From assembly GCA_018296165.2 (NCBI GenBank), contig JACKQL020000004.1, positions 1,178,001 through 1,242,000 of the forward strand: a stretch of DNA of 64,000 bases, in the 5' to 3' direction. Shown piece by piece: positions 46,547-59,100 of this stretch. The number at the start of each line of letters is the position of its first letter. Position 1 is the stretch's first letter. Made by a program: the position numbers and the translations under genes. Below the pieces are notes generated by a model. It was given only the letters and a program-made list of their open reading frames with translations. It was not told the origin of the DNA and did not search any database. Source of the DNA: Termitomyces sp. T153. Taxonomy: Eukaryota > Basidiomycota > Agaricomycetes > Agaricales > Lyophyllaceae.

Positions 46547-47882
46547 ATGACATCCTCACTATCCACCGTCGTCTCCAGCCTCGTGCGCGCGACGATGGGC
46601 ACGTCCGTCCCGAGCACAGTGGCAGACGACGATCTAGACCGGCACGTTGCGGAGCTTATCCTGAGGGAGGCGAAGAAGAAGGCAGAGAGGTATGGGACGC
46701 AGGGGATCCGGGCGTTCCTGCCCGCTGGTGGGGGGTGAGTTTTTTGGTTTTGTTTCTGGTCTCTCGTTTGTGATGTCGTTCTTCGTCAGAGCCGACAGTC
46801 CGGCGCCGCGCACTAACAAGCGTTTTTTGAGTTCTATTATCAAGACGACGGAGGACCATAATAAGACGGTGTTGCGCGCGCAGGCGATTGCTGCGCAGGA
46901 GCAGAAGCGGGAGCGGGAGGAAGAGGAGCGGCGGGCACGGAGGAGGCGGGCGGAGGAGGCGGTTGAGGCGGAGAGGATGAGGAGGGGGAGGAGGGAGGAG
47001 AGTTGGGATCGATGGGATGGGAGGAGGGAGGGGAAGAGGCGGAGGGATTGGGAGGACGATGGCGAGAGGGAAAGGAGGCATCGAGAGAAGAGAAGGCCGG
47101 GCAGGAAGGAGGACGCCGGCCAAGAGCGCGAGTCGAGTCGGTCGCCGAGACGCTCGAAGCGGCGTTCGAGGCGTGATAGAAACGACGAAGACGGCGAGAC
47201 GAGGCATAAATCACGCAAACGGTCGAGATCGAGGTCTCGCAGGAAGGCCCAGAAGTATGCTTTAGACGATATAGACTCGGACACTGCGCGCGATAGCCAA
47301 GCCCAACGCCGGTCCACGACTGTGCGCAGCGAGGAATCACTCAAACGACGACGCACACCTTCGCGTTCGCCATCGCCGCCGCCGCCGCCACCCGCACGCT
47401 CACCAAGCCCCGTCCCCAAGCACAGATCCAAACGCACCAAACGCACCCCCCTCGCCCCCCGGCCCCCCTCCGGCTCGCCCCCGCCCCTTCCCTCCGGCCC
47501 ACCCCCTCCTCTCCCGTCCCCAGGTCCATTCCCACCACCACACGCGCGCCTCCCCTCCAAAATGGACAAATACTTTGAAGAAAGCTACGACCCACGCCTC
47601 GACGTCGCGCCCCTCGCCGTCCCGAGCGTGCCCAAGACCGGGCTGATCAACGACGCCGAGTACGCAGGCTGGGACGCGATGCTCGAGCTGCTGAGGGTGA
47701 GGAGGGAGGATAAGGAGGAGAAGAGGAGGCTTGAGAGGCTGGGGGTTAGTATGACGTCCGATAGGGGGCTTCCGCCGCCTATGAAGAAGCGCGAAGACGC
47801 GGAGGTTAGTGTTATGGAGATTCAGTATAAGAAGAGGGGGTCTGTTAGGGAGTGGGATCTTGGGAAGGAGGGGCTGTTGTGA
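46547..47882 (+). CDS. Arg/Ser-rich probable nuclear protein
   Basis: Exon 1 is 46547-46734 and exon 2 is 46790-47882. The intron is 55 nt (GTGAGT...GTCAG). The product has 426 residues. The N-terminal 60 residues are acidic/helical (DDDLDRHVAELILREAKKKA). Residues about 75-230 are dense in RRR, EER and SRSRSR, like SR-type splicing cofactors. A proline-rich stretch follows (SPSPPPPPPARSPS). The C-terminal 100 residues are well ordered (MDKYFEESYDPRLDVAPL, YAGWDAMLELLRVRREDKEE, QYKKRGSVREWDLGKEGLL) and look like a conserved domain. I do not know its name. A role in pre-mRNA processing is inferred from composition only. The hAT-like element begins 156 bp after the stop. Confidence 0.75.
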
Positions 47883-48030
47883 CTGTTTTTTTTTCTTCTT
47901 AAGGGCTTTTGTTTTTTCAAGTTGTGGATGGATAGAAATAGAGCGTGTGTGTATGTATGAACTACATGTAAAATCCAACATGAACAAGTCAGTGGCATCA
48001 GCTTTCGAGGAGGAATAATATCCATCATAC

Positions 48031-48038
48031 ACTGCTAT
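48031..48038. repeat. 8-bp target duplication, left
   Basis: ACTGCTAT, identical to 49608-49615. Confidence 0.88.
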
Positions 48039-49607
48039 ACGGTTGCCCTCCAGGGTCAGGTCAACTTTTGGTTGAGGAGCTGTCAAAGCTCATCGCGACG
48101 AGTTGATGGGGTCCCTAGGTTCAGTAACAAGTCACAGATAGCAGTTAATATATATCATTTAATCGTGCATTTCCAAGCTGGGAACGTGAGTATTCTATCA
48201 ATGAGAAAAATATAACAGATAATTGTGATTGTGGGTATTCTGGCCATGGGAGGGTCATGGATCCTCTGGATTCGTGATAAATCTCTCAAACACTCTTTGT
48301 GGCTACGTTGACAGATGCTGACCCTTGAGGACATTCTGATCATCTCCTGTCCACGAATTTTGTTCAGCTGCAGCGTCCAATCTCTTGGTTTCCCGACGGT
48401 CGATTCTCAGATGTATTCTAACATTCACCGAGATTCTTGACCGACCTTCTGTCATTTCACATTCGTTGATTGAGTCCAGAGAAAAAAACTTGCTTCATGT
48501 TTTTCTGCCTATTCATCTCACTGCAACATGTTGGGATTCGCTACGAGCAATGGCTTCGAACTTGGCGTGTCGCTCGAATCATCTTTCAGAGAAACTAGCT
48601 TTCACTTTTAACCCCCTCGAAAACACTTGATATTGGTTGGTATGTCTGAGAGTTCCCACTCAGCCGGGACTCGGGCGGGTAACAAACGATCATGAGAAAT
48701 TCACCGCTGTGGTCTACAAAATTCCGATTTTCCAAAGGGAGGATCCGTGAGGGAGGAAATTGTTTCAAGGAAGCAATATTGGTTGTGAGCCATACTTCAA
48801 GCTTCAAGCCTTTGAAGACAAGTTCTAAGATCGGTTTCCGGTGGTTTGCCATCAAATTCTGGCCGATACTTCAGCTGTGCCTTTCTAGATAAACTGTGCC
48901 CGTAGCGCATGAATGATGTTGTTTGAGGTATATATGTAAGTACCAGGCACTGAGAAAGAGACCAAAACTAAAAGTTACTGCGCATGCAAACATTGTTCCC
49001 ATCTTGTTTCATGGCACTCAATCGTCCGATGAATCAAAAAAAAATCGCCAAAGGAAATCGTTGGCGAGCACCTAGGATCGAATTCACACGGATCGCATTG
49101 CTACTTGGCTTGAGGTCAGAATCGACAACCACACAAACAGCAGGATATAGGTGCCTTCAAGAATGCGAACCATTCAAGGTCACTTCTTCAAGTTCTTGTT
49201 AACTTCGTCTTGACCATTTGCTAGAGTACGCAGCAACGCCAAATATGATGTTAATTTTTCTCTCAGGTGCTGCGCAGATCATGTCCTGCCGGAAGAGGAG
49301 GAGGAGTTGCATAAAAAGACAAATCCTTTCATTTTATAGTGACAATAAACTCATATTTGTTCCAACGCGGATGAATTTCAAAAGTTTACATAATAGAAAC
49401 ATACCACTCAAGGTGAGTGACTGTCAGAGCCCAGGCAAATTTGATCAATATAACCTCTACATATTACATAGCGGTACTCGTCACACTATGACGATATCGA
49501 AAGTAACAGGGTACCAAAGCCCCCAGTCACCTCTTAGAATGGATGATCCGCCTGTCTTTGAACACTTCTTCCGGTCAAAAGTTGACCTGGCCCTGGAGGG
49601 CAACCGT
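48039..49607. mobile_element. Non-autonomous hAT-like DNA transposon
   Basis: The two ends are inverted repeats: ACGGTTGCCCTCCAGGG, one mismatch, then CAGGTCAACTTTTG (about 32 bp, 1 mismatch). They are flanked by the perfect 8-bp direct repeat ACTGCTAT at 48031-48038 and 49608-49615. An 8-bp duplication is typical of hAT (and a few other) cut-and-paste families. The 1569-bp interior has no long frame or transposase motif, so it would depend on enzymes from another copy. CpG is not depleted, so the insertion looks young. Confidence 0.88.
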
Positions 49608-49615
49608 ACTGCTAT
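49608..49615. repeat. 8-bp target duplication, right
   Basis: ACTGCTAT, identical to 48031-48038. Confidence 0.88.
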
Positions 49616-52075
49616 TAATCATGCAGGGTCGTCCGATGTGAATCTCGACAACACCATAAATTAATTACATAGCCTCTCCTCCACAATAACGATCACCATC
49701 TTTGAAAAAGAACCTAACCGAAGAACCCACGTACATAGAATTATTCCTTTCTTTTGCGAATCTAGGGTCCCTTCTCGTCCCTGAGGGGTTCGAAAAGATA
49801 TACATATATGTATACGAACATAACTGTCTCTGCGGAGTGGGGAGTGCGCCACATTGACAGACTGACTGAACTTTGATGATAATGAAAAGGAAAACACCGC
49901 GGATACTGTACCCATACCCGCACCCACGACTCACGACTCACATCTTACATCTTACACCCAAAACCGATAAATGTTGATGTTGATGAAGATGAAGGATGTA
50001 TGTATGCATGTATGTATTGCGCCGACGTCGGGGTTGAAGCGTATGTACAAACAGCCCCTGGCGCCTACTTACCTCACTTCAATATTGATCAATACATACA
50101 TACATACATAAAATACCTAATATAATAATCAATCAATCTATATCTCGGTCTACATCTCGGTCTTGCGCCCGATGCGCTGCCCATGTGCATGTGCATGTGC
50201 ATGTGCCATGTGTAATAAGTAAGGTTTGTGCACAATAAAGGGGCTCAGACTCTGACTGACTCAGAATGACTCATAACCCCAGATACGAGCCAAGCAAGCA
50301 AGGCAAGGCAAGAACCTATGAACCGAATAGAAGGATTGTGGATGATTATCGTGTGTATACTCGCGAGTGCGGTGCGAGTTAGTTCGAGCTCGAGTTCGAG
50401 TTCGGGCGCGCCAATGCGTGGGCGGGGCGTCTGGTGTGTGTGTGTGTGTGTTGTGTGTGAGTGTCCGACTCGGGTGTGACGAGCGTAGTGTATTCTCATT
50501 CTCAGACAAATCCGTGTGTGAAAGAGACCGTGAAAACGAAAAGAAGAAGAAGAAGGGGGACGCCCCCCGTGCATCGGAGGGAGGTCAATCGGAATACATA
50601 TGTACATACATATCTTGATTTCATCAGTTTGTAATTTTGGTGGGTCTGGGTCTGGGATCCCTCCGTGTCAGCATTTGACAAGCCGACAGTGTGTAATCAA
50701 CAGCCGATAGTTTAGGAAGATGTTAGGTGTCGATGTAGACATACATACATACATAAAATCGGAGCTGTCGGTTATAACTCGCACTAGTACGTACTACGAC
50801 ATTCCCCTTGTTATATATGGTGTGGATAACCACCAGATCAGTGTCTTCCAATGCAGATCCAGAAAAACAGAGATAAAAAAACGTATCCCTGTGTATGATA
50901 CGAGTCCGAGAGTCCAAGCCCGCGGGTCTTGCAGCAAAAAAATATGTACAGGGAGTACAGCAACGACAAGGAATCACAGAGCAGAGCAGAGCAGAGACTG
51001 CATATCACATGGGGGGAAACCGTTGGCGCGAAGTACTGGAGCAGAGAAGGGAATGGTATCAATGGCGAGCGACCGCAATACATAGTGAACTCAGAAACAA
51101 GCAAGAAACATGCCCATTGATACAACAAGAGCAAAAGCTTCTTCCTAAGACGATTGCTAATACCACGAGTGTGCAGGGAGAAGCCAAGGCTGCTTCTTTC
51201 CTTCGCAAGGTTGCATTGCATTGCTGAACACGTTCATAATGCACTCCGTAAATACGCGTCTTCCAGTCAACAGTCGGAGGGACAAGGTGTGCGGCTCTCA
51301 TCTGGAGTGGTGGACTCTCGCGATGGAAGGCAATGGGACAATACCTCCCATATGTGTATGTATGTTCATCGACTCTGCGCCTTGAGGTCCTGACCACCAA
51401 TCAGGCAAAATGTCCATCGCCGTGTCCAGGTTCCTAACATTGCTGGCTGTTTCCTCTATAACTTACATAAACTAAACCCTTGGCTCACACTTCCACTCTT
51501 AATCGTTGTTGGCATTTCACTTTGACTCGGAGGTTCGTCATGCGTGCGAGCAGAGACAGGGCGTATATTCTAACCTGTTTTGTACAACGTGTAGCATTCA
51601 ACGTCGAGACCCCGATTGACCAGACACAAGGACCCGGAGCTTTGGAGGAGATAGAACAAGGCAGCCAGCACAGAAAAGTCTTAATACAGTATGAAACGGA
51701 GTCGTACTTTTTGAACTCGATGTATTGGACGCGCCCAAAGTGAAAGGGAATCAATGGTGCTGTCAAATCCGTGCGGACGACGTTGAAGGTTCTATAACAA
51801 ACGTTGTCAGGGTATCGTGGCAAGAAAAAGGGTTTTAAGGTCTTGAGAAGAAAGTTCTCAGTCGGCAGGCATAGATCGCTCCAGACTACGCGTGACGACA
51901 CATCCTGACCCCGCGTGATCGCGAATCAGAGAACGGCCCACAGCAACTCTCATACCTTTGTCTTTCAAGACAGAGTTTTTGACCCGTAGCCATTGGTTGG
52001 TGTGTATCATCAAGCTTTGGTATTCGGGTATCCTTACTTGTCCCCAATTCACAAGACGATGAGCAACGCTGCGAC
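49616..52075. other. Intergenic region with simple repeats
   Basis: No gene can be supported. Simple repeats are present: ATACATACATAC at about 50092-50110, GTGCAT repeats at about 50183-50205, GTGT run at about 50431-50460, and GCAGA repeats near 50980. A 138-codon minus frame at 51485-51901 has protein-like parts (FNVVRTDLTAPLIPFHFGR) but no family, and was not called. Confidence 0.45.
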
Positions 52076-53842
52076 TCACGTACTGATAACCTCCTCCCAC
52101 TCCTCCAGAACCTTCTTTAACCTCTCCTCCCCATCAACTCCAAGCTCTCCGAGCTCACTCATCGGCACACCATACACGCCCTCTACAAGTGCTCGCCTCA
52201 CAAAAGGCACTAGTACCTGAAAGTACGCCTCTCCCACTGCCCGTGAAACTTTAACCTCGCTTTCCTCTTTATCCTTACCAACGAACCCCTTCAAATACCC
52301 CATCAACTCTTCCCCCGCCCGCCCAAGAGTCTCATCAATCATTCCAACGAGCTCGTACAGTATCCCTATGGGTGCGAGAAGCCGTAGCGCATTCAAAACA
52401 CCGAGCACAGCATTAGTATACTTCGCTAATGGAGGATACGACGCCAGCATCTGCGGCGGTATATGAGGCGGTGTCTGGACCTGCGCGGGAGCCGGGGGAG
52501 CATCAACAACAGAGGAAACAACGAGCCACTCGGAGGGTTTCCTCTCGCAAAACGATCGAACTTTGCCTGAGCTTTTGTTACTGCTATTTTCTGGCAGCAG
52601 AAGCTCAATCTCTTGCAGACTCTGCCGGACTGAGCTGGCAATGGCGGAGCTGACGAGGGTTCCTACAAGACCGCGGAAGTCAAGCCCAACACGGGTGAAT
52701 GCAGTAGCACAGTATGTCAGTTGGGTAAGGATTGATGAGATGAAGGGAAGAGGAAGTAGAGGTAAAGTAGATTGGAGAAGAGGAAGGAGTTGGGAGAGAA
52801 GATGCGGAGATAAAAAAGGTAAGAGAGAGGGTGCTGGGGTGGGAGCGGGGTGCTGGGGTGGGGACGTGAGTTGGACAGAGGAACGTCGTTGATGTGTAGG
52901 TGACTTTGAGGCTAGTATGGGTGAGGTCGGATGTGGATGTGGATGTTGTTCGAGGAAGATGGTGGAGTATTGTGTGAGTATGTCATACGCGCCTTCTCGC
53001 CACACGTCAATATATTTCTTCAGAAAGCGAGCGATGTCTTCCTTGTCTCGGTCGGACAGTTTGGGTATGCCCAGAGAAGGAGCTTCGTCTGTTGTAGAAT
53101 TTGTCAAGCGATGGATGTCGCGAGATATTGGTTCCAATGCAGAAGTAAGGCAGGATAAGCGGCCCGAAAGAAAAGCTAGGGCGAGTAATTCTTCACTCGA
53201 GGCTTCGTCCGTGATCAGACCGGATATCCCATGTTCGGACTTATCCTTCCCTGGTGCAAAGGCTTCCATCTTTCTCAGAAAGTTGACCGCCTTCCATAAC
53301 GCAGGCAACTTCCGACCTGGTTCGTTAAGGGTCCCAAGCAGGACAATGAGCATCTGAGCGATGGCTCCCTCCACCTCAGCATGTACAGAAGCAATAATTG
53401 GCGGGGCGCCAGGTCGGGCAGCCATTACACCGACATGACTTGAAAGAGCGAGTGCCTCCTGAAAGTACCCGTTACGGACACACGAGTCTATAAATATGGG
53501 AATGTCAAGGAGGTCTTTTATCTTGTCATGATGGTCTAGTACCAGACGTGCTTTCGAACGTTCACGAAGGATATCGGTAGTTCGAGTGTTCCATGCTGCT
53601 GTGGCATCTTGTAGTGCCGGTAAGGATGTCGAAATGAGGTCGGACAGAGATGAGGCGAGAGACGAAAGGGAGGTGGTGAGCGCGGCGGTTGTTCGATGGA
53701 GAGAGAGGAATGTCGGGTAGGAGGTGTGAGTGAGAGATGTAAGACTGGATGTCAGATGATGCGCCTGAGTCTGCAGGGCACCTGGTTCGGCGAGCAGCGC
53801 AGGCAACGAGAGCGTAGTCAAGTGTCCTTCGTATTCGTCCAT
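52076..53842 (-). CDS. COG8: Conserved oligomeric Golgi complex subunit 8
   Basis: COG8 (Dor1) belongs to the eight-subunit COG tether, which acts on the Golgi surface in retrograde vesicle capture and keeps glycosyltransferases in place. The uninterrupted frame gives 588 residues from ATG 53842. The N-terminus MDEYEGHLTTLSLPALLAEP with helical SLTSLTHTSYPTFLSLHRT matches the Dor1 start. Next come DIPIFIDSCVRNGYFQEALAL and ALWKAVNFLRKMEAF, typical of the family's helical rods. A low-complexity loop rich in Pro, His and Ser (residues about 320-350) and an Ala/Pro-rich loop interrupt the rods, as in other fungi. The open frame extends upstream to 53908 only through a TTG, so the first ATG is preferred. 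It is divergently paired with the gene at 53926. Confidence 0.88.
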   Translation of the reverse strand: MDEYEGHLTTLSLPALLAEPGALQTQAHHLTSSLTSLTHTSYPTFLSLHRTTAALTTSLSSLASSLSDLISTSLPALQDATAAWNTRTTDILRERSKARLVLDHHDKIKDLLDIPIFIDSCVRNGYFQEALALSSHVGVMAARPGAPPIIASVHAEVEGAIAQMLIVLLGTLNEPGRKLPALWKAVNFLRKMEAFAPGKDKSEHGISGLITDEASSEELLALAFLSGRLSCLTSALEPISRDIHRLTNSTTDEAPSLGIPKLSDRDKEDIARFLKKYIDVWREGAYDILTQYSTIFLEQHPHPHPTSPILASKSPTHQRRSSVQLTSPPQHPAPTPAPSLLPFLSPHLLSQLLPLLQSTLPLLPLPFISSILTQLTYCATAFTRVGLDFRGLVGTLVSSAIASSVRQSLQEIELLLPENSSNKSSGKVRSFCERKPSEWLVVSSVVDAPPAPAQVQTPPHIPPQMLASYPPLAKYTNAVLGVLNALRLLAPIGILYELVGMIDETLGRAGEELMGYLKGFVGKDKEESEVKVSRAVGEAYFQVLVPFVRRALVEGVYGVPMSELGELGVDGEERLKKVLEEWEEVIST

Positions 53843-53925
53843 ATTAGAGAGGATTGAAGGTCCTCGCCAAATACACGTAAATAACGCGTCATTTCTTTTT
53901 AGCGCCAAAGGCTGATGTCACCGCC
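53843..53925. promoter_or_regulatory. Short shared promoter between divergent genes
   Basis: Only 83 bases separate the ATG of COG8 (minus) from the ATG of the membrane-protein gene (plus). No TATA box is seen. A bidirectional promoter is likely; overlap of the two 5' leaders is probable. Confidence 0.5.
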
Positions 53926-55053
53926 ATGGCTCTCCTTCGCATTTTACTGTGGATAGCCACTCTGTCTCTTCTATGTATCGTATCTATACTTGTGCTCCTC
54001 ATATCTGGTCACCGTCTTCGCGTCAGTAACTTCAAATTTCGACTCCCCCTCTCTATTTCCCTCTATGGTCTGTCTTATTTCTACAGCGACACCGTTTCTC
54101 TATCATCTTCCCACCTGAAAATCAGTCTCAAACTTCCAAAAATACCTAACATGACCTTCATTACTACTATAATCTACGACTACGACTATATTGACCCTCA
54201 GCATCATGTCGCAGTGACCAAGATCTATGTGGAAGCTCGGCTCCTCCCTGTCGCACCTGAAACTTTTATCAATGTTGTACTCCACGATTTCAAAGTTCGA
54301 ATCATACAGTCGCAGAATACTCCTTCGTGGCTACAAATCATGCGCCAGAATCTCATAAGGACAGTACTTAATGGCGAGTATCTCAGACTGGACGACTTCA
54401 AGACCCAAATCACACTCTGCACACGTGGTACAGTTCCCAACACACCTGCTAGAGAATCCGTTAATCTGGTAGACGGCAAAGCAAGAGAAATTAGCACAAA
54501 CAGTGATCAGTCCGTGGCTACGTTGAAAGCGTCCGAGTGGCATATAAAAGGTGCTCAGCAGAGGTTGTATCATTTTGGATCTGTCGATGCTCAATTTCGG
54601 TACTCCTGGGATTCGACATGCGACAAGGAAGTTTTCGCGTTGGTCGCGCAGAATAGCAGCTGGGTCCTTGCTCCTCATCCTTTCGACATCTCGACCAGAG
54701 AGGATTGTGCCCAACAAACACCATCTTGGTTTGTGTATCTCCTACGGCAGCCTCCTGCTTCAAAAATAGATCGAACTTATCTAACCATCAGCTTCTCTAA
54801 CAAACTACTCTTTGTCTTGAAAGCCTTCCTCGCCTTTCCCCTCGCCTTTTTCAAAACAATCTATGACCCCCCATCAGCCCTAACTCTCCACTCCTCGCGT
54901 CTCGACGTCACCTTTGATCAGTTCCGCCTACGCGATGCGGAACTTGTTCGCCAATCATGGGAGTACTTATGGCGGCAGTACGAATTATTAAAGGATAGGA
55001 AGGGCATGAACATGGAAGGTTTTGTGCAGGATATGTTGATGGCGGGAATTTGA
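53926..55053 (+). CDS. Unknown single-pass membrane protein
   Basis: A single exon of 375 residues whose ATG lies in a strong context (CCGCCATGG). Residues about 5-28 (ILLWIATLSLLCIVSILVLL) form a membrane anchor. It is followed directly by alternating beta-type segments: RLPLSISLYGLSYFY, SSSHLKISLKL, DFKVRIIQSQN. A second hydrophobic stretch, LLFVLKAFLAFPLAFFKTIY, lies at about 300-320. The pattern of an N-terminal anchor and repeated amphipathic strands recalls the start of bridge-like lipid-transfer proteins (Csf1/Fmp27 type), but the similarity is only in style and the protein is far shorter. No catalytic motif is seen. Function unknown. It is head-to-head with COG8. Confidence 0.7.
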   Translation: MALLRILLWIATLSLLCIVSILVLLISGHRLRVSNFKFRLPLSISLYGLSYFYSDTVSLSSSHLKISLKLPKIPNMTFITTIIYDYDYIDPQHHVAVTKIYVEARLLPVAPETFINVVLHDFKVRIIQSQNTPSWLQIMRQNLIRTVLNGEYLRLDDFKTQITLCTRGTVPNTPARESVNLVDGKAREISTNSDQSVATLKASEWHIKGAQQRLYHFGSVDAQFRYSWDSTCDKEVFALVAQNSSWVLAPHPFDISTREDCAQQTPSWFVYLLRQPPASKIDRTYLTISFSNKLLFVLKAFLAFPLAFFKTIYDPPSALTLHSSRLDVTFDQFRLRDAELVRQSWEYLWRQYELLKDRKGMNMEGFVQDMLMAGI

Positions 55054-56198
55054 AACAATCTTCGAAGTGAATTTGGTAAGTCTTAATTCATTCACCTCTT
55101 GGGGCGACTTCTGAGCTTCGTTATTTCGGCGATCGGTGGGAAAGAATATATATATGGCGACGTCGTCTCATGCCCTCCGAGCTTCAACGCTCCAGCTCTG
55201 GAGAACCCTGATCTCATCATGGATCCGTAATCATCTGAGAACAGGCTCTGGCAGGTTGCATGCCGCCGTGTATGATATTGGTTAATTATCTGCAAAAGAC
55301 TCGGATTCAGAAAAATAGTCCTTAACCCACATTATTATTCCTCTCTCTAGGAAAGTTCTCCCAGCACTACAGCAGGTCTTCACACTAGTATTACCTGCCG
55401 TCCGCTGGTGGCGCGTGAATATATCCACACTATATCGATCCGACAAATCTCACTCCAAATTTGGTCCCGCGAAGAGCCGTAAATTTGGATTCTCTTTGAA
55501 CACATGACTACATGAATCTAAGTAACACACCAAGCTAGTCTCTAGGAGCCGTCAGTTAATTTAGGTCGGGTAGTTCACAGCTTCCAGTGTCTGCGGCACT
55601 TAGTGCGGCAATGTAAATTTAGCTTATCTAACTCCTACATACAGAAAACACGCTTCACAGGCGCCACTAGCCATATCGAGCGGGATCAGTGTATGTGGCT
55701 ACACGATCATGAAAGTTCTTCTAGAACATATGGGCGGGTTCGGCACTATAGAGCAAACATAGACCTGTCAAATCTTCACATGGCACACAATCGGTAGTTC
55801 CCCACGTTCTGATCGAACGTACTTTCAACGCGGACAATACATTATATAGCTTCGCTCCACATGGAACAAATTTCGAAAGAAAGTCTTATGTACATGTGCA
55901 TGTGCAGGCAAATTCAAGCATCCTGTGCCTGAACTTGTGCAATACTAAGCGGCTCATGAATAGGCTCGGAGGTACATATCTTGTGCCAAATAAATACATC
56001 TATAACCAGCCACTACATATCAACTTGTTTTACGTGACAGCTCGTTGGCTAACTACCTTAGGAGAAGCACATAATTTATGCGGATGACAGTGAATTACCG
56101 GACGAGGAAGAACGAAAGGTGGACTACTAGTCGAGGTACAAAATGATGGTGTACGGTGTTCCATAAAGCCGGAAGGGAAAGGTTATTCAAGTCCTTGA
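55054..56198. other. Intergenic region between converging genes
   Basis: Holds the 3' ends of the plus gene at 53926 and the minus gene ending at 56199. No coding, RNA gene or clear repeat was recognised. Confidence 0.45.
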
Positions 56199-59100
56199 TT
56201 AGAAGGCGATACCATACTGTTGATAATGCAATGTAAATTCTCTCATGGCTGTAGAAAAAAAGCAACACACCTCCTTTGGTGCACCAGTAGAGGTGACAGA
56301 ATTTACCGACGCATCAGAAATCCTCTTCTCTGCATGAGGCGTAGCAGGCAGAACCGCTAACATGGGGACATTCAGCGCCACTCCCGTTCCTTCGGGGTCG
56401 TCAAACGGATTTTTTAATGGTCCTGACGTCGCGCTAGTATCAGGGTCAGCAAACGGATCAGCCGTCTTCCGAGTAGGGTCGAGAGCAGCCGTGATAGAGA
56501 AGGAGGTAAATTCAGGGCCCGAGATAGGAACATCCAGGTATGGAACGGGCTTCCTACGCACGCTCGTTGGCGAGATGGTACCAGCCTGAGAGGTAAAGGA
56601 GGCAGACGCGCGCACGGGGACTTCCGACACGCTGGACTGGCTCATGCGTGAGGAGTACGAGGACGGAGACGTGTACGCGCTGGTCGACATCATGGCGGAA
56701 CCGGAGTGAATCGGGGGAGGAGGCGAGCCAGAGTGCCTGAGGGCGGGGAGGAAGGACTCCTCGGTCGCAACGGAGGAGCTGTTGAGAGCTTCCTGGCGGC
56801 GGCGACGACTACGACGACGCATGAAACACCAACCGAACATAGTGACGCCGAGTATAATAATTCCAGCACCAACAAGTCCGCCCACCAAAGCTCCTCGAGG
56901 TTTTGAGGATGCGCTGTAACCCAAAAATGTTAAAAATGTGTTATGAAGAGTACTTACGACCTTTACCTTGATTGACCAACGGTGGTACTAGCAGGGACCA
57001 GAGTCGTGAGAGTCTCTGTGGAGAAGAGAGTAGTCGTTGAAGTGAAATTCCGACTGTCCGACGAGTAGGTAGTTGTCAAGGTGGTTATAACAGTTGTTGT
57101 GAATGAACTCTCAATCGATGCCGGCATTGTGGATGTTCCAGAATCAGCCATTGGCACACCAGAGGTACTAGAGACACTCCCAGGACTGTCCAATGGTCAA
57201 TTGGGTCCCCTGTAGACACAAATGACAGGCTAGCTTACATGGATAGACTCTCAATCGACGCTGGTGTTGAGGACATTGGATCGATGGCTCGCACGCCGGT
57301 GGCACCTCCAGAACTGCCGGATGCTCAATCGAGTCCCCGGTAGACACAAATGACTAGCTTACGGAGGTATAACCATATTGTTGGGATTAGGCGTCGCACT
57401 GTCCGAAACTAAGGGCGAAGTAGCACTCTGAGATGAGGGCGGCAAATGACTGGATATTGCTGGATATCTCGGTGAATGACTACACACGGTTTTTGGGGAT
57501 CAGGAAAACTCACCATTTCCTTTTCCACTGATGAAAGGTTTGGATTGATTGGAACTACCATCTTTACCACCATTGTTGTTGGACGATTGAGCTAGCAATA
57601 GCTAGGATCACAAATCAATGCTAGTCATGGAGACAAAACTCACAAGAACCAGTTTCACTGTTACCAGTTCCACTATTGGATGGATTGGAATTACCACCTT
57701 GACTGCTATTATGGTTGCCAGATGAACTTGAGGCTGGAAACAATCAGTATCACAAATCAAACTTCCAGCTTAGCTCAGGAATGTAACTCACAAGAACCAT
57801 TTCCACCATTACCATTTCCATTGTTGGGTGGATTGGAATTACCACCTTGACTGCCACTATGGTTGCCAGATGAACTTGGAGCTGGAGATAATTGGTATCA
57901 CAATTCAAAGCTGTTTCAGCAAGTTGAGGTAGAATGTAACTAACAAGAACCATTTCCACCATTATCATTTCCACTGTTGGGTGGATTGGAATTGCCACCT
58001 TGACTGCCACTATGGTTGCCAGATGAACTTGAGGCTGGAAACAATCAGTATCACAAATCAAACTTCCAGCTTAGCTTAGGAATGTAACTCACAAGAACCA
58101 TTTCCACCATTACCATTTCCATTGTTGGGTGGATTGGAATTACCACCTTGACTGCCACTATGGTTGCCAGGTGGAGTTGGGGCTAGAAACAATCAGTATC
58201 ACAAATCGAACTTCCAGCTTAGCTTAGAAATGTAACTAACAAGAACCATTTCCACCATTACCATTTCCATTGTTGGGTGGATTGGAATTACCACCTTGAC
58301 TGCCACTATGGTTGCCAGATGAAGTGGGGGCTGGAAAAAATTAGTATCACAATTCAAAGCTGTTTCAGCAAGTTGAGGTAAAAAAATGTAACTCACAAGA
58401 ATCATTTCCACCATTATCATTTCCACTATTGGGTGGATTGGAATTACCACCTTGACTGCCACTATGGTTGCCAGGTGGAGTTGGGGCTAGAAACAATCAG
58501 TATCACAAATCAAACTTCCAGCTTAGCTTAGGAATGTAACTCACAAGAACCATTTCCACCATTACCATTTCCATTGTTGGGTGGATTGGAATTACCACCT
58601 TGACTGCCACTATGGTTGCCAGATGAACTTGGAGCTGGAAATAATTGGTATCACAATTCAAGGCTGTTTCAGCAAGTTGAGGTAGAATGTAACTAACAAG
58701 AACCATTTCCACTATTATCATTTCCACTATTGGGTGGATTGGAATTACCACCTTGACTGCCACTATGGTTGCCAGATGAACTTGAGGCTGGAAACAATCA
58801 GTATTACAAATCAAACTTCTAGCTTAGCTTAGAAATGTAACTTACAAGAACCATTTCCACTATTATGATTTCCACTGTTGGATGGATTGGAATTATCACC
58901 TTGACTGCCACTATGGTTGCCAGATGAACTTGGGGCTGGAAACAATCAGTATCACAAATCAAACTTCTAGCTTAGCTTAGGAATGTAACTCACAAGAACC
59001 ATTTTCACCATTACTATTTCCACTGTTGGGTGGATTGGAATTACCACCTTGACTGCCACTATGGTTTACAGGTGGAGTTGGGGCTGGAAACAATCAGTAT

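Noticed and set aside
46634..47569. Minus frames opposite the Arg/Ser-rich gene
   Set aside because: Low-complexity shadows (Ser/Leu/Pro) of the Arg/Glu-rich plus frame.
51485..51901. 138-codon minus frame with some protein-like parts
   Set aside because: No family, no start context or splice pattern that extends it; could be chance.
53843..53908. Extended COG8 start (22 more codons)
   Set aside because: The extension begins with TTG, not ATG, and would nearly overlap the divergent gene; the Met at 53842 matches the family start better.
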